Origin: Salisapilia sapeloensis
Lineage: Eukaryota > Oomycota > Peronosporomycetes > Peronosporales > Salisapiliaceae
Assembly (NCBI GenBank): GCA_023334545.1
Contig: JAADVB010000045.1
Span: 32,173-96,172, forward strand
Reading direction: 5' to 3'
Length of the DNA stretch: 64,000 nucleotides
The first letter of the stretch is position 1; each line of letters opens with the position of its first letter. The notes under the pieces were generated by a model. The model made no database searches and was not told the DNA's origin. It was given only the letters and a program-made list of their open reading frames with translations. Shown one piece after another: positions 9,152 to 21,058 of this stretch. The position numbers were made by a program, and so were the translations under genes.

Positions 9152-12100
9152 ATGCGACTGCACTACGCGCTGCTCGTATCGGCCATCGCGGTACACGCCG
9201 CGGATGCTGCCACGCAATGCGCTTTCAATCTACAGACAAAACTACTGTCGACGTTGCAGGACCCACCGACGGATGTCGTCGTCGAAGGAAGCAGTCAGAG
9301 TCTAGACGTCTTCGTCGGCTCCACATCCTTTGATGGCAGCGTTGGAGACTTGCTAGACCACTACGACGACGCCATTACCGCGTCTACATCTACCAGTGGA
9401 TCTGGCTTGCTCACCAACGACTCCTCTCTGGATGGAGTAGACCTACCGAATATCTCGACGCCAGTGCCCGTCGACGGGAGCTTGGACTTGCTACCAGGCG
9501 AATCAGGTTCCAAGGCCAAAGACAAGGGAAGTGGCAGCAGCACGTCTGCACCCACTACTCTCATCCCTGACTCTGGCAGCTCTGGCAGCTCTGCCAAGTC
9601 GGAAAAGGAAGATAAAGGCGGTAAATCAGACAGTGGCAGCACCAACTCCCCCGCGCCGACCACTACGGCGCCGAGTCCCAGCCCCGACAGCAAAGGCTCG
9701 CTGGACGCTGCCGTCCCATTAGACGATCTAACGAGACGACTGCAAGTAAACGCTGGCAGCTTGGCTGGCCTCGAGAACGTCGCCGGTGTCGATCGCGTCG
9801 GAAGCACCATCGGCTCTGCTTCTGTGAGCGCAGACGTGTTGTCATCTGGAGGTAGTGGCTCTACTTCGGATGGGAACATGGCCTGTGATGAAGGTTTCTA
9901 TGAGAAATGGAATACTCTCGGTATTAAGTGTCTCGGAGAAGACATCGACGTCGAGAAAGCAGTCGATGCAGCCGCTTGTGTAATCTACAGCGGTAACCTC
10001 GGCGTACTCTCCGGTCATTCCTGCGTCTCGATCTGTTCCTTCCCTGGTTGCACCAACGACGGATGGGACTATAGCGTTTCCAACGGCTTTGCTTCTCCCG
10101 TCTATCGTGACTATCAACTCTCGGACTTTATGTCCCCGGACATGACTGCTCGGATGTCGACGCAGAAGCAAGCGCCTACTATCATGTCCAACACGAGCAT
10201 GACGAGCTCTCAACAGTGTTCCTACGACGACGAAGACTCGTTCTCGTCGTGCGACTGCTCCAGTCTTCTCGTCTCTGGCACGGAAGAAGACGCGCAGAGA
10301 GATCGGATCAAGGACTGGGCACAAGGCATCATCCCAGACGACGACACGAGTCTCACAGGCAAGATCCTCGCGCCAGTGTCCAAGAGTCTCGCCGGTGCAG
10401 CCGTCGCCATGAGCGGTATCGCCGTCGTCGCAAGTTCCGTCGTGAGCTCTGCTTCTGCCGCTGCTGGAGCTGCAGGTGCAGGCGCTGGGTCCGTCGGTAT
10501 CTACACGATCGACATCTGTGGCTTTGGCGTCATGATCAATCAATTAGATCTCCAAGGTCGCTCAGCTGTCTTGACCAACTTTGGCGAGTCGCTTGCTCCT
10601 GCGACCTTTATCTTCATGCCGTTCGGTAAGATCCATGACGACGATAAGGACGAGGGTACGAGTGATGCGGATCGAACGACACGCCGACTTATGGACGGGA
10701 GTGAGACGCTACCAGACTCTGGTATCGCCAAGTACGCTCGTATCGCAGGCTTTCGAGAAGACATGCTTTTCGTCGTGACACTCGCAGGTGTCGTCGTGAT
10801 TATGGCAGGTATCCTCGCAGCTTTCTTCGTCGCCTACTTGATTGCTGGCTTCTTCATGTCAAGAGAAACGTTCATGGATAAGTTTTTTGATAAAATGGTT
10901 AGTCTACAAGTACTTGTAGCTATCCTCTCGCAGTACACGATCGGTGTCACGGGAACTTATCAAATCTATCACTCGATCGAATCCAAGGGAGAGGTAGATG
11001 CCAAGTGCATCTTGGCGTTCGCAGCTATCATCTTCCTTGCTCTTGGTATCATGGTCTTTGGTCTCGTGGTCATTAAACGCAATGAAGACAAGATCCAGGA
11101 CGTCGGGCAGCCTTCGCATATCAACAAGTGGATTTGCAAACGCTACGGACCGCTCTATGACGAGTACACGTACGACAATCGATTCTTCTTTGCTTCGAAG
11201 ATGCTCCTAGCTCTTGCGACTGGTGTCATCACAGGCTTTGTCGGCCTTAGCTCGACACTCCAAGTGTCGCTCTTACTCGGTTGCCAAGTCATCTTCTTCT
11301 TCTACCTCGAATACAGGTCTCCGCATCACTCCAAGTTCATCCAACGCGCCACGAGCTTTGTTAGTGTCATGAAGATCACCGTCCTTATCCTCACTTTCTT
11401 CCTCATCAGTGCTGCGACGGCGGATGGACTCCCGAGTGACGTCCAGAACGGTATCTCTTTAGCCATCGTCGGTCTTAACGTCTTCGTCCTCCTCCTCATG
11501 CTCCTACGCTCCGTCTACAACTTCTGGAACAAGTTCCAGATGCAGCGTAAGGGACAGGAGTATGAGAATGAGGCACAGAGCGCTCGAGATTACTTTAAGG
11601 ATGAAACGCCGCAGAAGGAGACTTCACAGACAAATCAAGGTTCCTCCTACTTTGATACATCGGAGCCGGCGCCGGAAGGAGAAGACATTCGTCTACGCTC
11701 CGGCACGCATCTTAATGACTCGAATAACTATGCCAACTACCAGCCACAGGCGAGCGGTGCTGGACAGACCGGGTCGTCTAGATACCTCGCGGATGATATT
11801 GGACAGCAAGGATATCGTCAGAATCCGTACGACGTCGAGACATCCATGGAAGACGACGTGATGAATCCGTACCAACGAGCTGATAGCAATGATGCTTTCC
11901 GTCCGAATAACGCGACGCAGCCGCTGAATCCGTACAACTCGAGTCAGTCGATGGATACGTACCAGCCGAGTCGACCGATGAAACCGAAGGACTTGAGCCA
12001 ATCCACGAGTGGCTACGAGTCTTCTCGACCGAATCCGTACACTGCACATGGATCAATGGATACCAGTCAAGGGTATCAGCAGACGGAAAGATATGGTGCT

Positions 12101-12202
12101 CCACCGGCACCGACAGAAACGCACATGCCACCGAACAATCGTCAGGCACGTGACAGTGTGAACGAGTACAACCAGCGTCGAGATGACGTGATTGAGCTTT
12201 AA
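9152..12202 (+). CDS. Signal-peptide-bearing polytopic membrane protein, TRP-like (fungal Flc/PKD2-like) family
   Basis: A single exon encodes 1016 aa. A signal peptide (about residues 1-20) precedes a 220-residue Ser/Gly/Thr/Pro-rich, probably O-glycosylated region. A Cys-containing domain follows around 245-310 and an Ala/Gly/Ser-rich hydrophobic stretch at about 414-446. About seven transmembrane segments lie between 538 and 790. The RYGPLYDEY loop followed by a membrane helix resembles the fungal TRP-like channel family, where a GPLYD-type motif precedes a helix. The C-terminal 220 aa are cytosolic, rich in Asn, Pro, Tyr, Ser and Gln, with repeated NPY and SMDTYQ-like units. Channel or cell-wall-sensing function is inferred only; the membrane topology is well supported. 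Confidence 0.8.
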   Translation: MRLHYALLVSAIAVHAADAATQCAFNLQTKLLSTLQDPPTDVVVEGSSQSLDVFVGSTSFDGSVGDLLDHYDDAITASTSTSGSGLLTNDSSLDGVDLPNISTPVPVDGSLDLLPGESGSKAKDKGSGSSTSAPTTLIPDSGSSGSSAKSEKEDKGGKSDSGSTNSPAPTTTAPSPSPDSKGSLDAAVPLDDLTRRLQVNAGSLAGLENVAGVDRVGSTIGSASVSADVLSSGGSGSTSDGNMACDEGFYEKWNTLGIKCLGEDIDVEKAVDAAACVIYSGNLGVLSGHSCVSICSFPGCTNDGWDYSVSNGFASPVYRDYQLSDFMSPDMTARMSTQKQAPTIMSNTSMTSSQQCSYDDEDSFSSCDCSSLLVSGTEEDAQRDRIKDWAQGIIPDDDTSLTGKILAPVSKSLAGAAVAMSGIAVVASSVVSSASAAAGAAGAGAGSVGIYTIDICGFGVMINQLDLQGRSAVLTNFGESLAPATFIFMPFGKIHDDDKDEGTSDADRTTRRLMDGSETLPDSGIAKYARIAGFREDMLFVVTLAGVVVIMAGILAAFFVAYLIAGFFMSRETFMDKFFDKMVSLQVLVAILSQYTIGVTGTYQIYHSIESKGEVDAKCILAFAAIIFLALGIMVFGLVVIKRNEDKIQDVGQPSHINKWICKRYGPLYDEYTYDNRFFFASKMLLALATGVITGFVGLSSTLQVSLLLGCQVIFFFYLEYRSPHHSKFIQRATSFVSVMKITVLILTFFLISAATADGLPSDVQNGISLAIVGLNVFVLLLMLLRSVYNFWNKFQMQRKGQEYENEAQSARDYFKDETPQKETSQTNQGSSYFDTSEPAPEGEDIRLRSGTHLNDSNNYANYQPQASGAGQTGSSRYLADDIGQQGYRQNPYDVETSMEDDVMNPYQRADSNDAFRPNNATQPLNPYNSSQSMDTYQPSRPMKPKDLSQSTSGYESSRPNPYTAHGSMDTSQGYQQTERYGAPPAPTETHMPPNNRQARDSVNEYNQRRDDVIEL

Positions 12203-12738
12203 GCTTTTTCGACACTGCCATCGACCGAGGTGGATTTCTTTGACAATTTATTTTCTTTTGCTTTCGGAACTAGACCTTCGGGCTAGTGCATTTGAACATA
12301 CTAGTGGATCTTTTGTAAGCAATATACCACTTACTATTGGAAGCTCTTTGTTTGTATTTGATATCCTCTTGGAGATGAGCAAGTAGCTGCTCGATGCAGC
12401 TTGATAGAGAATTTGGATAAGAATCTGATTCTGATGATCAAGTCCTTGTAGAAGTGCAGATGCAATGGAATAGTGATGGAAGGAAGCTTCCAACCACGAA
12501 AGTGGATGTCTCTAGACAGCAATACGAGGTACGTGTATCCACGAAAGGCAGTCGAAGAATCCATGCAAGATCCATCGGCAGATGTGGAGGAAGGCTGCAT
12601 ACTTTACCCCAATAAAACTATTGTACCAACGACGTAAATGGTACCATTGGGAGTGTACCACCCGGATAATCAGACGAAAATCCATTTGATCGAGCTCGAT
12701 CCAAGTCATTCGATCGAGTCGCTACGTACGTCTAGACG
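12203..12738. other. Intergenic, no gene seen
   Basis: These 536 bp lie between the TRP-like gene and the tail-anchored protein gene. Only short overlapping frames occur, with no conserved motif and no convincing splice-linked exon. The last 100 bp presumably hold the promoter of the downstream gene. Confidence 0.5.
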
Positions 12739-13275
12739 ATGGCGACGTCCGAGTTGACTCAAGGACTACTCGACTTGCAAGAACGACCGGATGACATCGG
12801 ACGCCAAGTGACAAAACTGTATGCGTTAGACGAAGAACTACAAGCCGCCCATCAGAAAGCCAAACAAGACGATGAGCATGGCGAACAGGTCGTCGCACTG
12901 TACAGCGACTTTTTAACCGAGCGACAGAAACTCATCGATTTACTCCAAGCCGAAGGTATCGCTGTGCCATGGCAATTACGCATGCGTGTCGATGTCTTGG
13001 AGCGAACTGTACGCTACTTTATTCCTACCATCCTCATGTATGTGAAGCTCATTCCTACGTAGATCCGAGAGAGAAAGAAAGCTGGGGAGCCGATTAAGCA
13101 AGTGCAAAAGCAACCGACAAAAGCTTCTCTGGAAGAAGAAGACAGGGCAGCGTTAGGACCTGTGTCGAGAAAAGAGCGCGTGGTCGTCACAAGTCTCATC
13201 AGTGCCATCGTCGTCGCCATTCTCGCCGTCCTCTACGTCATGTACTTTGGCTATACTCCTCCTTCCAACACATAA
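12739..13275 (+). CDS. Small tail-anchored coiled-coil protein, function unknown
   Basis: Two exons, 12739-13008 and 13063-13275, give 160 aa. The first frame hits a TAG at 13060, but a GTAC...TAG intron of 54 nt (13009-13062) ends exactly there and keeps the frame. Residues 1-90 are charged and probably helical (coiled-coil-like). A basic linker follows, then a single hydrophobic helix (VVVTSLISAIVVAILAVLY) and a short polar tail, the layout of a tail-anchored ER, Golgi or mitochondrial outer-membrane protein. I do not recognise a family; the helices recall SNARE-type proteins, but no SNARE zero-layer signature is visible. It converges with PRMT10 with 46 bp between stops. Confidence 0.75.
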
Positions 13276-13321
13276 CTCGAAAAAAGCGAAAAAAAGAAAT
13301 GTTTAGTCATGAAAAAAGCAT

Positions 13322-14524
13322 CTACTCGATCTGGAAGTAGTACGTCGTTGGTTTCTCCGCCATCATGCCCTCATCTTCACTCTCGTCATTACGCTTAAGC
13401 TGCAGATCGAAACGTACTTTCAACAACCTCTGGTTATCCTCACGTCTCGCAAGCGACATGTTGCCTTGGAAGACGTCGCCTTCGCACACTTGGACGCACG
13501 GATAGATAGGGAACGCCTGCTGCCCCCAGTGCGTCGGCTGGACGAATGGAGATGTCGTCAGCGTAATCTCATGGGACGCAGGACGATCTTCCGAGCCCTT
13601 GAAGTCGACATCAAACCATCCAGCAATACCTCCGAGCCGAGAGGTCGCGACGATCTGGAATTGGAAGTCGCTCTTGACCGTCATGACATCCTCCAGCGTG
13701 CACGTCTTCAAGTCCCATCGCGCGACTTCCACTTCATCTCCGAGTAAATCACTCGTACTCAGCTCCACCCAGGAGGATGTTCTTAGCGAGTATTGATCCT
13801 GCTCTTTACGGAATGCATTCGTCAGACAGCTCATGTCGACACCCCACGACCGTTGCGTCGACTCGACAAACGTACGCCAACTGTCCATGGCGTTGGCAAA
13901 TTCTGCATAGCGCTTCGTGCTGTCTCCTTCTAGGCACGCAGGAGCAACGTACATGGACGCGTGGGACGGGAAGAGCGCGCCATCGGTCTTGAGGTACTTG
14001 TCTCGAGCCACGAGGACCGAGTCGAGCATCGATTCACGCAGGAGGAAGTAGCCCATCCACTCGGAGATGATCGTATCCACTTGCTCCGGCAAGTCCACAT
14101 CCTCCACCTTACTCTGGATGACCGTCACAATATCCTCCACGTTGTTCGCCTTGACCAACTTGCGAGCTTGTTGCGCAATATCCGTCGCCTACGTCCCTTG
14201 TTATTAATATATACATGATAATCATCAATAATAAAGGAGAGCTACCTCGACAGCGTAAACCTTCTTCGCACCAGCCTGTGCAGCCCAGATCGCTAGGATA
14301 CCGCTGCCAGTACCTACGTCGAGGACGACCTTGTCTTTAAAGTGTCCGACGGCGTTATCAAAGATCGCGTCGTGGTAGTTTTGCATGCGCAAGTCATCAC
14401 TGAGCATCTGCTTCTGATGGTAGATGTAGCCATAGGTAATAAAGTAGTTGGCAAAGTCCGAGCTACTCTCGAACGCTTTCTTTTGCTCCGGCGCGGCGTC
14501 CATCTTTGATCCACTAGTGTCCAT
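13322..14524 (-). CDS. Protein arginine methyltransferase, PRMT10-like (plant type)
   Basis: Two exons (14246-14524 and 13322-14188, intron 57 nt) encode 381 aa, about the length of plant PRMT10. It transfers methyl groups from S-adenosylmethionine to arginine. Visible motifs: a YFxTYGYIYHQKQMLSD N-terminus, the SAM-binding VLDVGTGSGILAIWAAQAGA, post-I VYAVEATD, the double-E loop ISEWMGYFLLRE, and a C-terminal THWGQQ loop. GWFDVDFKG and the residues around it fit PRMT10 better than PRMT1. ATG 14524 is taken as the start because the longer frame opens only with TTG. The start lies 91 bp from the divergent methionine aminopeptidase start. Nuclear or cytosolic location is inferred from the lack of targeting signals. 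Confidence 0.92.
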
Positions 14525-14615
14525 CTTGGGGTGTCTCGAGACCGAAATGACTGGTGCTGAGTATTGCGCATGTGAAACGTCGTACACCAAGATACGTCAT
14601 CACACGCATTTCATC

Positions 14616-15537
14616 ATGTTCCGTCGATTCCTCCATTCCGGTCGAACGCCCGTGCGTCCTGGCAAAGTCAGTCCACGACGATCGGTGCCGTCACATATCC
14701 AGCATCCACACTATGCTCAGAATGGAGGCATGTCTCGCCCTCCACCGTTCATACCGCTACTAGACAAGGACGGACAGCAGCGTCTCACAGCCGCGTGTGC
14801 CGTCGCGAAAGAGATCCTGACATTCGCAGGCACACAGATCGAGGTTGGACGTCCGACGGATGACATTGACGCCGTCGTGCATGACGAGATCATCCGACGA
14901 GGAGCATACCCTTCGCCACTCAACTACGGCGGGTTCTCCAAGTCCCTCTGCTCGTCCGTGAACGAAGTGGTCGTTCACGGCATCCCCGATAGCCGTCCAC
15001 TTGAAGACGGAGACATTGTCAACATCGACATCTCCGTCTTCTACGACGGCTATCACGGCGACACGTCCGCTACCTTTATGGTCGGTGACGTGGACGACCG
15101 TGGCCAGGCGCTCATCCACCTCACGAACGAAGCTTTACATGCCGCCATCACCGAATGCTGCTATCCTCGCAGTGACTTCACCTCCATCGGTGCGTTATGT
15201 GAGAAACTAGCTACTCGCCATGGCTTTAGCGTCGTGAGGGAGTACACTGGCCATGGCATCGGCCAGGAGTTCCATACCCTTCCGTACGTCCTCCACCACC
15301 GGAACAATGAGCGACAGGAGATGCTCCCAGGCATGGCTTTCACCGTCGAGCCTGCGATTTGTGAAGGAAGCGCAGAGGTATGTCCATAATTAGTGAAGAA
15401 GAGGTAGAAACTAAATGTCCATCTAGATTGAGCATTGGGATGACAACTGGACGGTCGTGACGAAAGACGGAGGACGGAGTGCACAGGCAGAACATACTGT
15501 TCTCATCACAGACGATGGTGTCCAAGTCTTGACCTGA
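14616..15537 (+). CDS. Methionine aminopeptidase type I, mitochondrial-type (MAP1D-like)
   Basis: Two exons (14616-15377 and 15427-15537, intron 49 nt) encode 290 aa. It removes initiator methionine from nascent proteins. The N-terminus ([16 protein letters not shown]...) is basic and hydroxylated, like a mitochondrial targeting sequence. The pita-bread metallopeptidase core shows VVHGIP, the two metal-binding aspartates in [14 protein letters not shown], the GHGIGQEFH histidine, the TVEPAI glutamate and the final glutamate in AEHTVLIT. No N-terminal zinc-finger region is present, unlike cytosolic MAP1A. It shares a 91-bp promoter region with PRMT10 and ends 35 bp from the convergent GGTase gene. 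Confidence 0.93.
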
Positions 15538-15572
15538 TGAATACAATCTTGTCTTTGTTTTCCTTTCTTTTT

Positions 15573-16915
15573 CTATCGAAACGCTGGGATCTGTAGCTTG
15601 GTATCCAACGGCAAGAGCTCATCGTCACTCGGATGCTGCGTCTGATTCGCAGCAATACTCAACCACGCGAGACTATAGTACGAATGCATCACATCCGGCA
15701 CCGTGTCGGGGTACTTGCAGAAACCTCCATAAGTAAATTGGCACGACAGGACAAAGTCTCGACAGCTTCCGACGTCTACAAGATGATGCTTCCCCATCAA
15801 ATCCAACGTCGCGCCGTCCCAGAATGCATAGCACGAGTCGGGGTCTTTGTTGCAACGACCTTGGAAGCCGTCATGCTGTCGATAGAGCAGCCATCGAACG
15901 AGGTCGGAGGGATCGCATTGGAGCTGGAGCATCCGTCCGGATAGAGCGAGGGATCCTATGGCACAGAAGATAGCTCCACCTTGTGATTCAGCTCCAGGCG
16001 AGATGCCAATACCTCCGTCAAAGCTCTAGTCGATCGTTAATTACTTGTTCTTGGGGGATGTAAGGGAGAATGTACCAAGCACGAGTTGATGTACTCCACA
16101 ACGCCTGCGCCATCGACTCCGGACCAGTCGTTTAAGAGGTGGGAGATGGCACAGGCGCAGTAGACAAAGCGCATGTCTTGTTCCGAGCCGTATCGGACGG
16201 AGCAAAAGCTAGTATCGTCTTTAGTAGACCTCTTAGACGCTCTTGATATACATAGCTACCTTCCTGTGTCTGGATTCTGAAGCTGACGTAAGGAACGGAT
16301 GATAGCTGGTTTATTCACACGACCCAAGTCGTCTCCGAGTGTCTTGAGGATGCACAGCGCAGAGTACGTCGCGGCAATGTTGCTCGTATCAAATACCTGA
16401 CTTTCATATTGATCCTACAAACTTCTATGAGTTGCTATATTGGTAAAGATAATGTAATATAGCTTACGTGTGGAAGATGGAACTTGGTACCCATCCACGT
16501 CCCGCCTCGAAAGCCACAATCGCCGTCATTCACAGCTACATCCCATGTCGTTAGAGCGTACGAGGATACTACGCAAGTAACATACATTTGTCGTTGCAAT
16601 CTGGAGGGATCTGGAGAGCATAGACCCAGTCGATGACCTGCTTCTTATCCACGCGATCCAACTCGCCCAAGATCGCAAGGCCATGGACACAGAAGAATGC
16701 CTATTGAGCAGATTTTTACGTCGTATGATGCATCTTTCTATTAGATGACATAAAAGACGTACGAGTACGACTCGATTGACATCTTGGGATGCGTATGGTT
16801 CTGGTAGCGACTGGAGGTTGTGCAGAAAGTAGCGCGTATGGAGCTCTCGCTCCAACTTCATCTTTTGTGGGAAATGGGGTACTAGGACCGTATACAAAGC
16901 GCTAGTCAAATGCAT
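15573..16915 (-). CDS. Geranylgeranyltransferase type I beta subunit
   Basis: Six exons (16763-16915, 16586-16700, 16468-16535, 16260-16414, 16076-16208, 15573-16025) with introns of 50-62 nt give 358 aa in perfect phase. With the shared alpha subunit this enzyme adds C20 prenyl groups to CaaX proteins such as Rho/Rac GTPases. Alpha-alpha barrel repeats are evident (RVVLAFFCVHGLAIL, CGFRGGTW, MRFVYCACAISHLLNDWSG, SFDGGIG...ESQGG). Zinc ligands are Asp271 and Cys273 in PDSCYAFW and His322 in DVMHSYY. The GSEQDMRFVYCACAIS block and the overall pattern fit GGTase-I rather than farnesyltransferase or Rab GGTase. Confidence 0.93.
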
Positions 16916-18056
16916 GTCCTTGAAGTTACTAGAAGAGCAGTTGGGTTGCTTTCTGATAGTCTCTTGCGAGGGTATCGATTAAGTATTTAAGCGTAAACGT
17001 CGGTCGACTATGCAATTCGAATGTGAGTAGATGCTTCTTTTACGAGGTCTGGGCTAGAATGGATATGGAGTGCACAGAATTGTAGGCTAGTTGATTGCTC
17101 TTCCTCGAGCAATTCGATGAGAATGACTCTGTAGCAATGGATGCGGTGTTGAGCCTTATGTTGGGCTGAAAAGCAAATATGCTTGTGATCCTACAGTCAG
17201 CCAAGTGCATATATTGACTATACTTTGCCATACATGTGTCTCTACTTTGAGAAGCTATGGAAGTGTACGAATGGAATGACGATGTGTAGCTAGAGTCAGC
17301 ATGTATCATGACTTTCGCAGCATTGTTATAAGAATGGAAGCACATGACAGTATACTGTGGTCACTTCGTATCCCTTGGACTAACTGCATACTTTACCCTC
17401 AAGCGATGAAGGTGTCTTCTTTGGAGTATGCCTAAACCTTGCTCATTCTTACCTGTCCTAAGGACGCCAATGGTTCAAATTGATAAAGACCGATTGCTTT
17501 CTCCAGCCACGCTACGCACAATATGCAAATACATTCGCTTCGTACAGCCAAAGTAGTCAAGGGAAGGTAGTAACTTCGGATCCAGATTGACACTCTTTTG
17601 CATGCAAATCTTAGGATGAAGCTACATGCTGCTAAACTAATATTATCTGCCACCACCTTCTTTGATATTAATCGCTCGCTACCATCTTCAAAGCTATCTA
17701 ACGCCAAAGACGGACCTCCATTCCCCGACTACTGCATCCGACGCTTCAAGATCCATCTCCCTCCAACACCTCAAAACTTTTCTCCACTTCATCTACCTCC
17801 TTTTATGCAGCATTATCCTCCACCCTACTTATCTGGCTTCCAGTCCCTCCGTCCACCTCCAAACTTCCACAGACACTCGAACGCCATGTACACCAGTCGC
17901 GTCCTCTCGAAGTCACTTTGATTGGCCAATATTCCAGTTCAGACACCATCGATCTTTACCAACACCAAGGCCTTTTTTCACTTGATTAAAGTATGTTGGT
18001 ACAAATTCCTAGTCGACCCAAATCCAAAAACTCGGAGAAGAGAGGAATAGATCGAT
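16916..18056. other. Intergenic, no convincing gene
   Basis: About 1.1 kb separate the divergent GGTase-I beta and RPN1 genes. Frames at 17598-17921 and 17662-17985 are low-complexity (Pro/Ser/His-rich) and overlap in different frames, so neither is called. A pyrimidine-rich stretch (17690-17960) may belong to the RPN1 promoter. Confidence 0.5.
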
Positions 18057-20933
18057 ATGAAGGACGAGTCGGCGCCACTGGAGGTGCCCAAGACGGACGA
18101 ACAGGAGAAGAAGGAGAATGAAGACATGGAGCCTGCATCTGCTGCGGGGGTCGTCCCAGCGAATGAAGATGAACCGGAAGAATTGGTACGTTAGTAGGAT
18201 ATTTTCTTCCAAAGGAATTGAAATCCTCATCCTGCATCTATATTATCTAGTCGGAGGAAGACCAGAAACTCAAGGAAGACTTGGAGACTTCTGTCCAACG
18301 ACTTATTAGTGACAGCGAAGATGAGGGCGTCAAGAAACTTGCGCTCGAAATGCTTCGTCGTGAAATCCGGACAGCCACGTCGTCCATGACGTCCGTCCCG
18401 AAGCCACTCAAATTCCTACGACCGTGGTATGATAAGCTCACAGCTACTTTCCAGGTACCATCTACTCCATCAAACCACTCGAATCTTCCTAAAGTATACT
18501 TGATACGCCCATAGAACTGTCAGAACAGTCAGATCAAGGCCGAATTAGCCGACATTCTGGCTGTCTTGGCCATGACCATGGCCAAGGAAGAGTCTCGTGC
18601 CAGTCTCGGATTCAAGCTGCAGGGTCATCGGACGGAACTTGGCGCGTGGGGCCACGAATTCGTCCGTTCGCTCGCTGGTGAAGTCGGCGAAGAATATAAT
18701 GCTCGTTTTACGTCCGAGACGATCGATCCGGATGTGTCGGACCTCATGGAGCTCGTGGACGCCATCGTGCCATTCCACATGCAGCACAACGCCGAGCCGG
18801 AAGCCATTGACATTCTGATCGAAGTGCAGCAGCTCCATAAACTCCTCTCGTCACCGCATATTGACGATAAAAACTACCAACGCCTATGTCTCTACTTGCT
18901 CGCGTGTGCTGACTACATGTCCGACACGGAGGATCTCGTCAACGTACTCGATACTGCGTACGCGATTTTCCTACAAGTGCATCAGTACCCCGACGCTCTC
19001 CGCGTCGCCCTGCGTCTCAACAGCTCGGACAAGGTCACGGAAGTCTTCCAAAAGTGCCAGACACCAGCCATTCGTAACCAACTGGCCTTCATCCTCGCTC
19101 GCCAGCGCTTCTTCCATGAAGAAGACAATGACGACGACTTGAACGCCATCATCGGCAACGCGGATCTAAGCGACAAATTTCAGCTCCTCGCGAGAGAACT
19201 CGATGTCGTGGAAGCCAAGACACCTGAGGATATCTACAAGAGCCACTTGTCCGAGACCGGCAGCCTTGCGCGTAGTCGAGATGCTGGTCCTCCAGCCGAC
19301 TCTGCGCGTCATAACCTCGCGTCGACGTTTGTCAATGCGTTCGTGAACGCTGGATACAATGACGATAAGCTCATGACAGACGAGAGCTCGACGTGGTTGT
19401 ATAAGAACAAGAAGCATGGTATGATGAGTGCCGCGGCGTCGCTCGGGATGGTCATGATGTGGAACGTCGAGGAAGGCATCACGCAGATCGACAAGTACCT
19501 CTACTCTGGCGACGAGTACGTCAAGGCCGGTGCCATCCTCGGCGTCGGTGTCGTTAGCGCAGGCATCCGGAACGAGATCGATCCGGCCCTCGCACTCCTC
19601 TCCGAGCACATTGACTCGGGCAATTGCTCCATCCGATGCGCTTCTTGCCTCGGTCTCGGCATCGCATACGCTGGTTCGGCGAGAGAAGACGTGTCGGAGC
19701 TACTGCTGCCGGTGGCATCTCAGACGGACGAGAACGCGGACATCCAGGAGGTTTCGTACGCGGCCTTGGCACTAGGTATGGTCGAGGTCGGCACGTGTGA
19801 CGAAGAGGCCGGCAACGCCCTCATGCAACGACTGATGGACAGCACCGAGACGGAGCTCGACTCTGCGTGTGCCAAGTTCCTCGCGCTTGGTCTTGGCCTG
19901 CTCTACCTCGGTCGGCAGGAGCAAGCTGACGCGATGCTCGAGGCAGCTAAGACCATTGAGCACAAGATCGGACAGTACCTCACCTTGACGCTCGAGACGT
20001 GTGCGTACGCCGGCTCGGGCAACGTGCTCAAGATTCAGCAGCTCCTACGCACCTGTGCGGAACATATTGAAGACACGAACTCTGCGCGTCATCAAGGCGT
20101 CGCGGTGCTTGGTATCGCTCTCATTGCCATGGGCGAAAGCGTCGGGAGTGACATGGCCATGCGATCCTTTGACCATCTCCTGCAGTACGGAGAAGTAGGT
20201 GTCCGTGCAGCTGTGCCACTCGCCTTGTCGCTGCTGAGTGTCTCGAACCCAGAGTTTGCTCTCGTGGACACGCTCTCTCGTCTGACGCATGACGTCGAAG
20301 CGAGTGTGGCACAGAGTGCGATCCTGGCACTCGGACTGGCGTCGGCAGGGACGAACAACTCGCGTGTTGCAGGACTGTTGCGCCAGTTGTCCGAGTTTTA
20401 TGCTAGGGAAGCGGATCACTTGTTCATGGTGCGTATCGCCCAGGGATTGCTGCACATGGGCAAGGGACTCATGACGCTCCATCCATACCACTCGGACCGA
20501 CTGCTGCTATCTCCGGTGGCGTTGAGTGGTATCCTGACAGTCCTCCATGCTGGATTGGACTTGGAACATACGCTCTTGGATAGCTCCCACTATCTCTTGT
20601 ATACTCTGGCGACGGCCATGCAGCCTCGTATGCTCATCACGCTCGATGAAGAGCTCAACCCGCTGCCAGTATCCGTCCGCGTCGGCCAAGCGGTATTTCT
20701 TTTTCTTTATTCTTTTCCTTTTCTTAGATACTAAAGGTTGTCTGCAGGTGGATGTCGTCGGACAAGCAGGTCGACCTAAGACGATTACGGGTTTCCAGAC
20801 GCACACGACGCCTGTGCTCTTAAACGTCAAGGACCGCGCAGAGCTCGCGAGTGACGAATACTTGCCACTCTCGAATGTGCTTGAAGGGCTGGTCATTCTA
20901 AGGAAAAATCCTGACTTTGAGCCAGAAACTTAG
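18057..20933 (+). CDS. RPN1: 26S proteasome non-ATPase regulatory subunit 2 (RPN1/PSMD2)
   Basis: Four exons (18057-18185, 18251-18454, 18515-20692, 20748-20933; introns 65, 60 and 55 nt) encode 898 aa, close to the usual 900 or so. RPN1 is the large scaffold of the 19S base that docks ubiquitin receptors and shuttle factors. Evidence: an acidic Glu/Lys-rich N-terminus, [22 protein letters not shown], the proteasome/cyclosome repeats with recurring GLGIAYAG and [11 protein letters not shown] units between about residues 440 and 790, and a C-terminus with [26 protein letters not shown] and [12 protein letters not shown] Ser/Asp cluster around residues 60-70 may be phosphorylated. Confidence 0.97.
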
Positions 20934-21058
20934 GATGATCGGGATAAGTTGAATACAAGGTTCGGATTCGACCCCACTCGGCATTTGGTCTCGTCTATCT
21001 GTTTCGAACTCCTTTTATAACACTTTTCAAACAAAGATCGAAACGACGAACAGGACGA

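Noticed and set aside
13038-13062. 25-nt intron in the tail-anchored protein gene
   Set aside because: Breaks the reading frame; the 54-nt GTAC...TAG intron from 13009 ends at the same site and keeps it.
17598-17985. Two overlapping Pro/Ser/His-rich frames upstream of RPN1
   Set aside because: Low-complexity pyrimidine-rich DNA read in two frames; no motif or promoter support.
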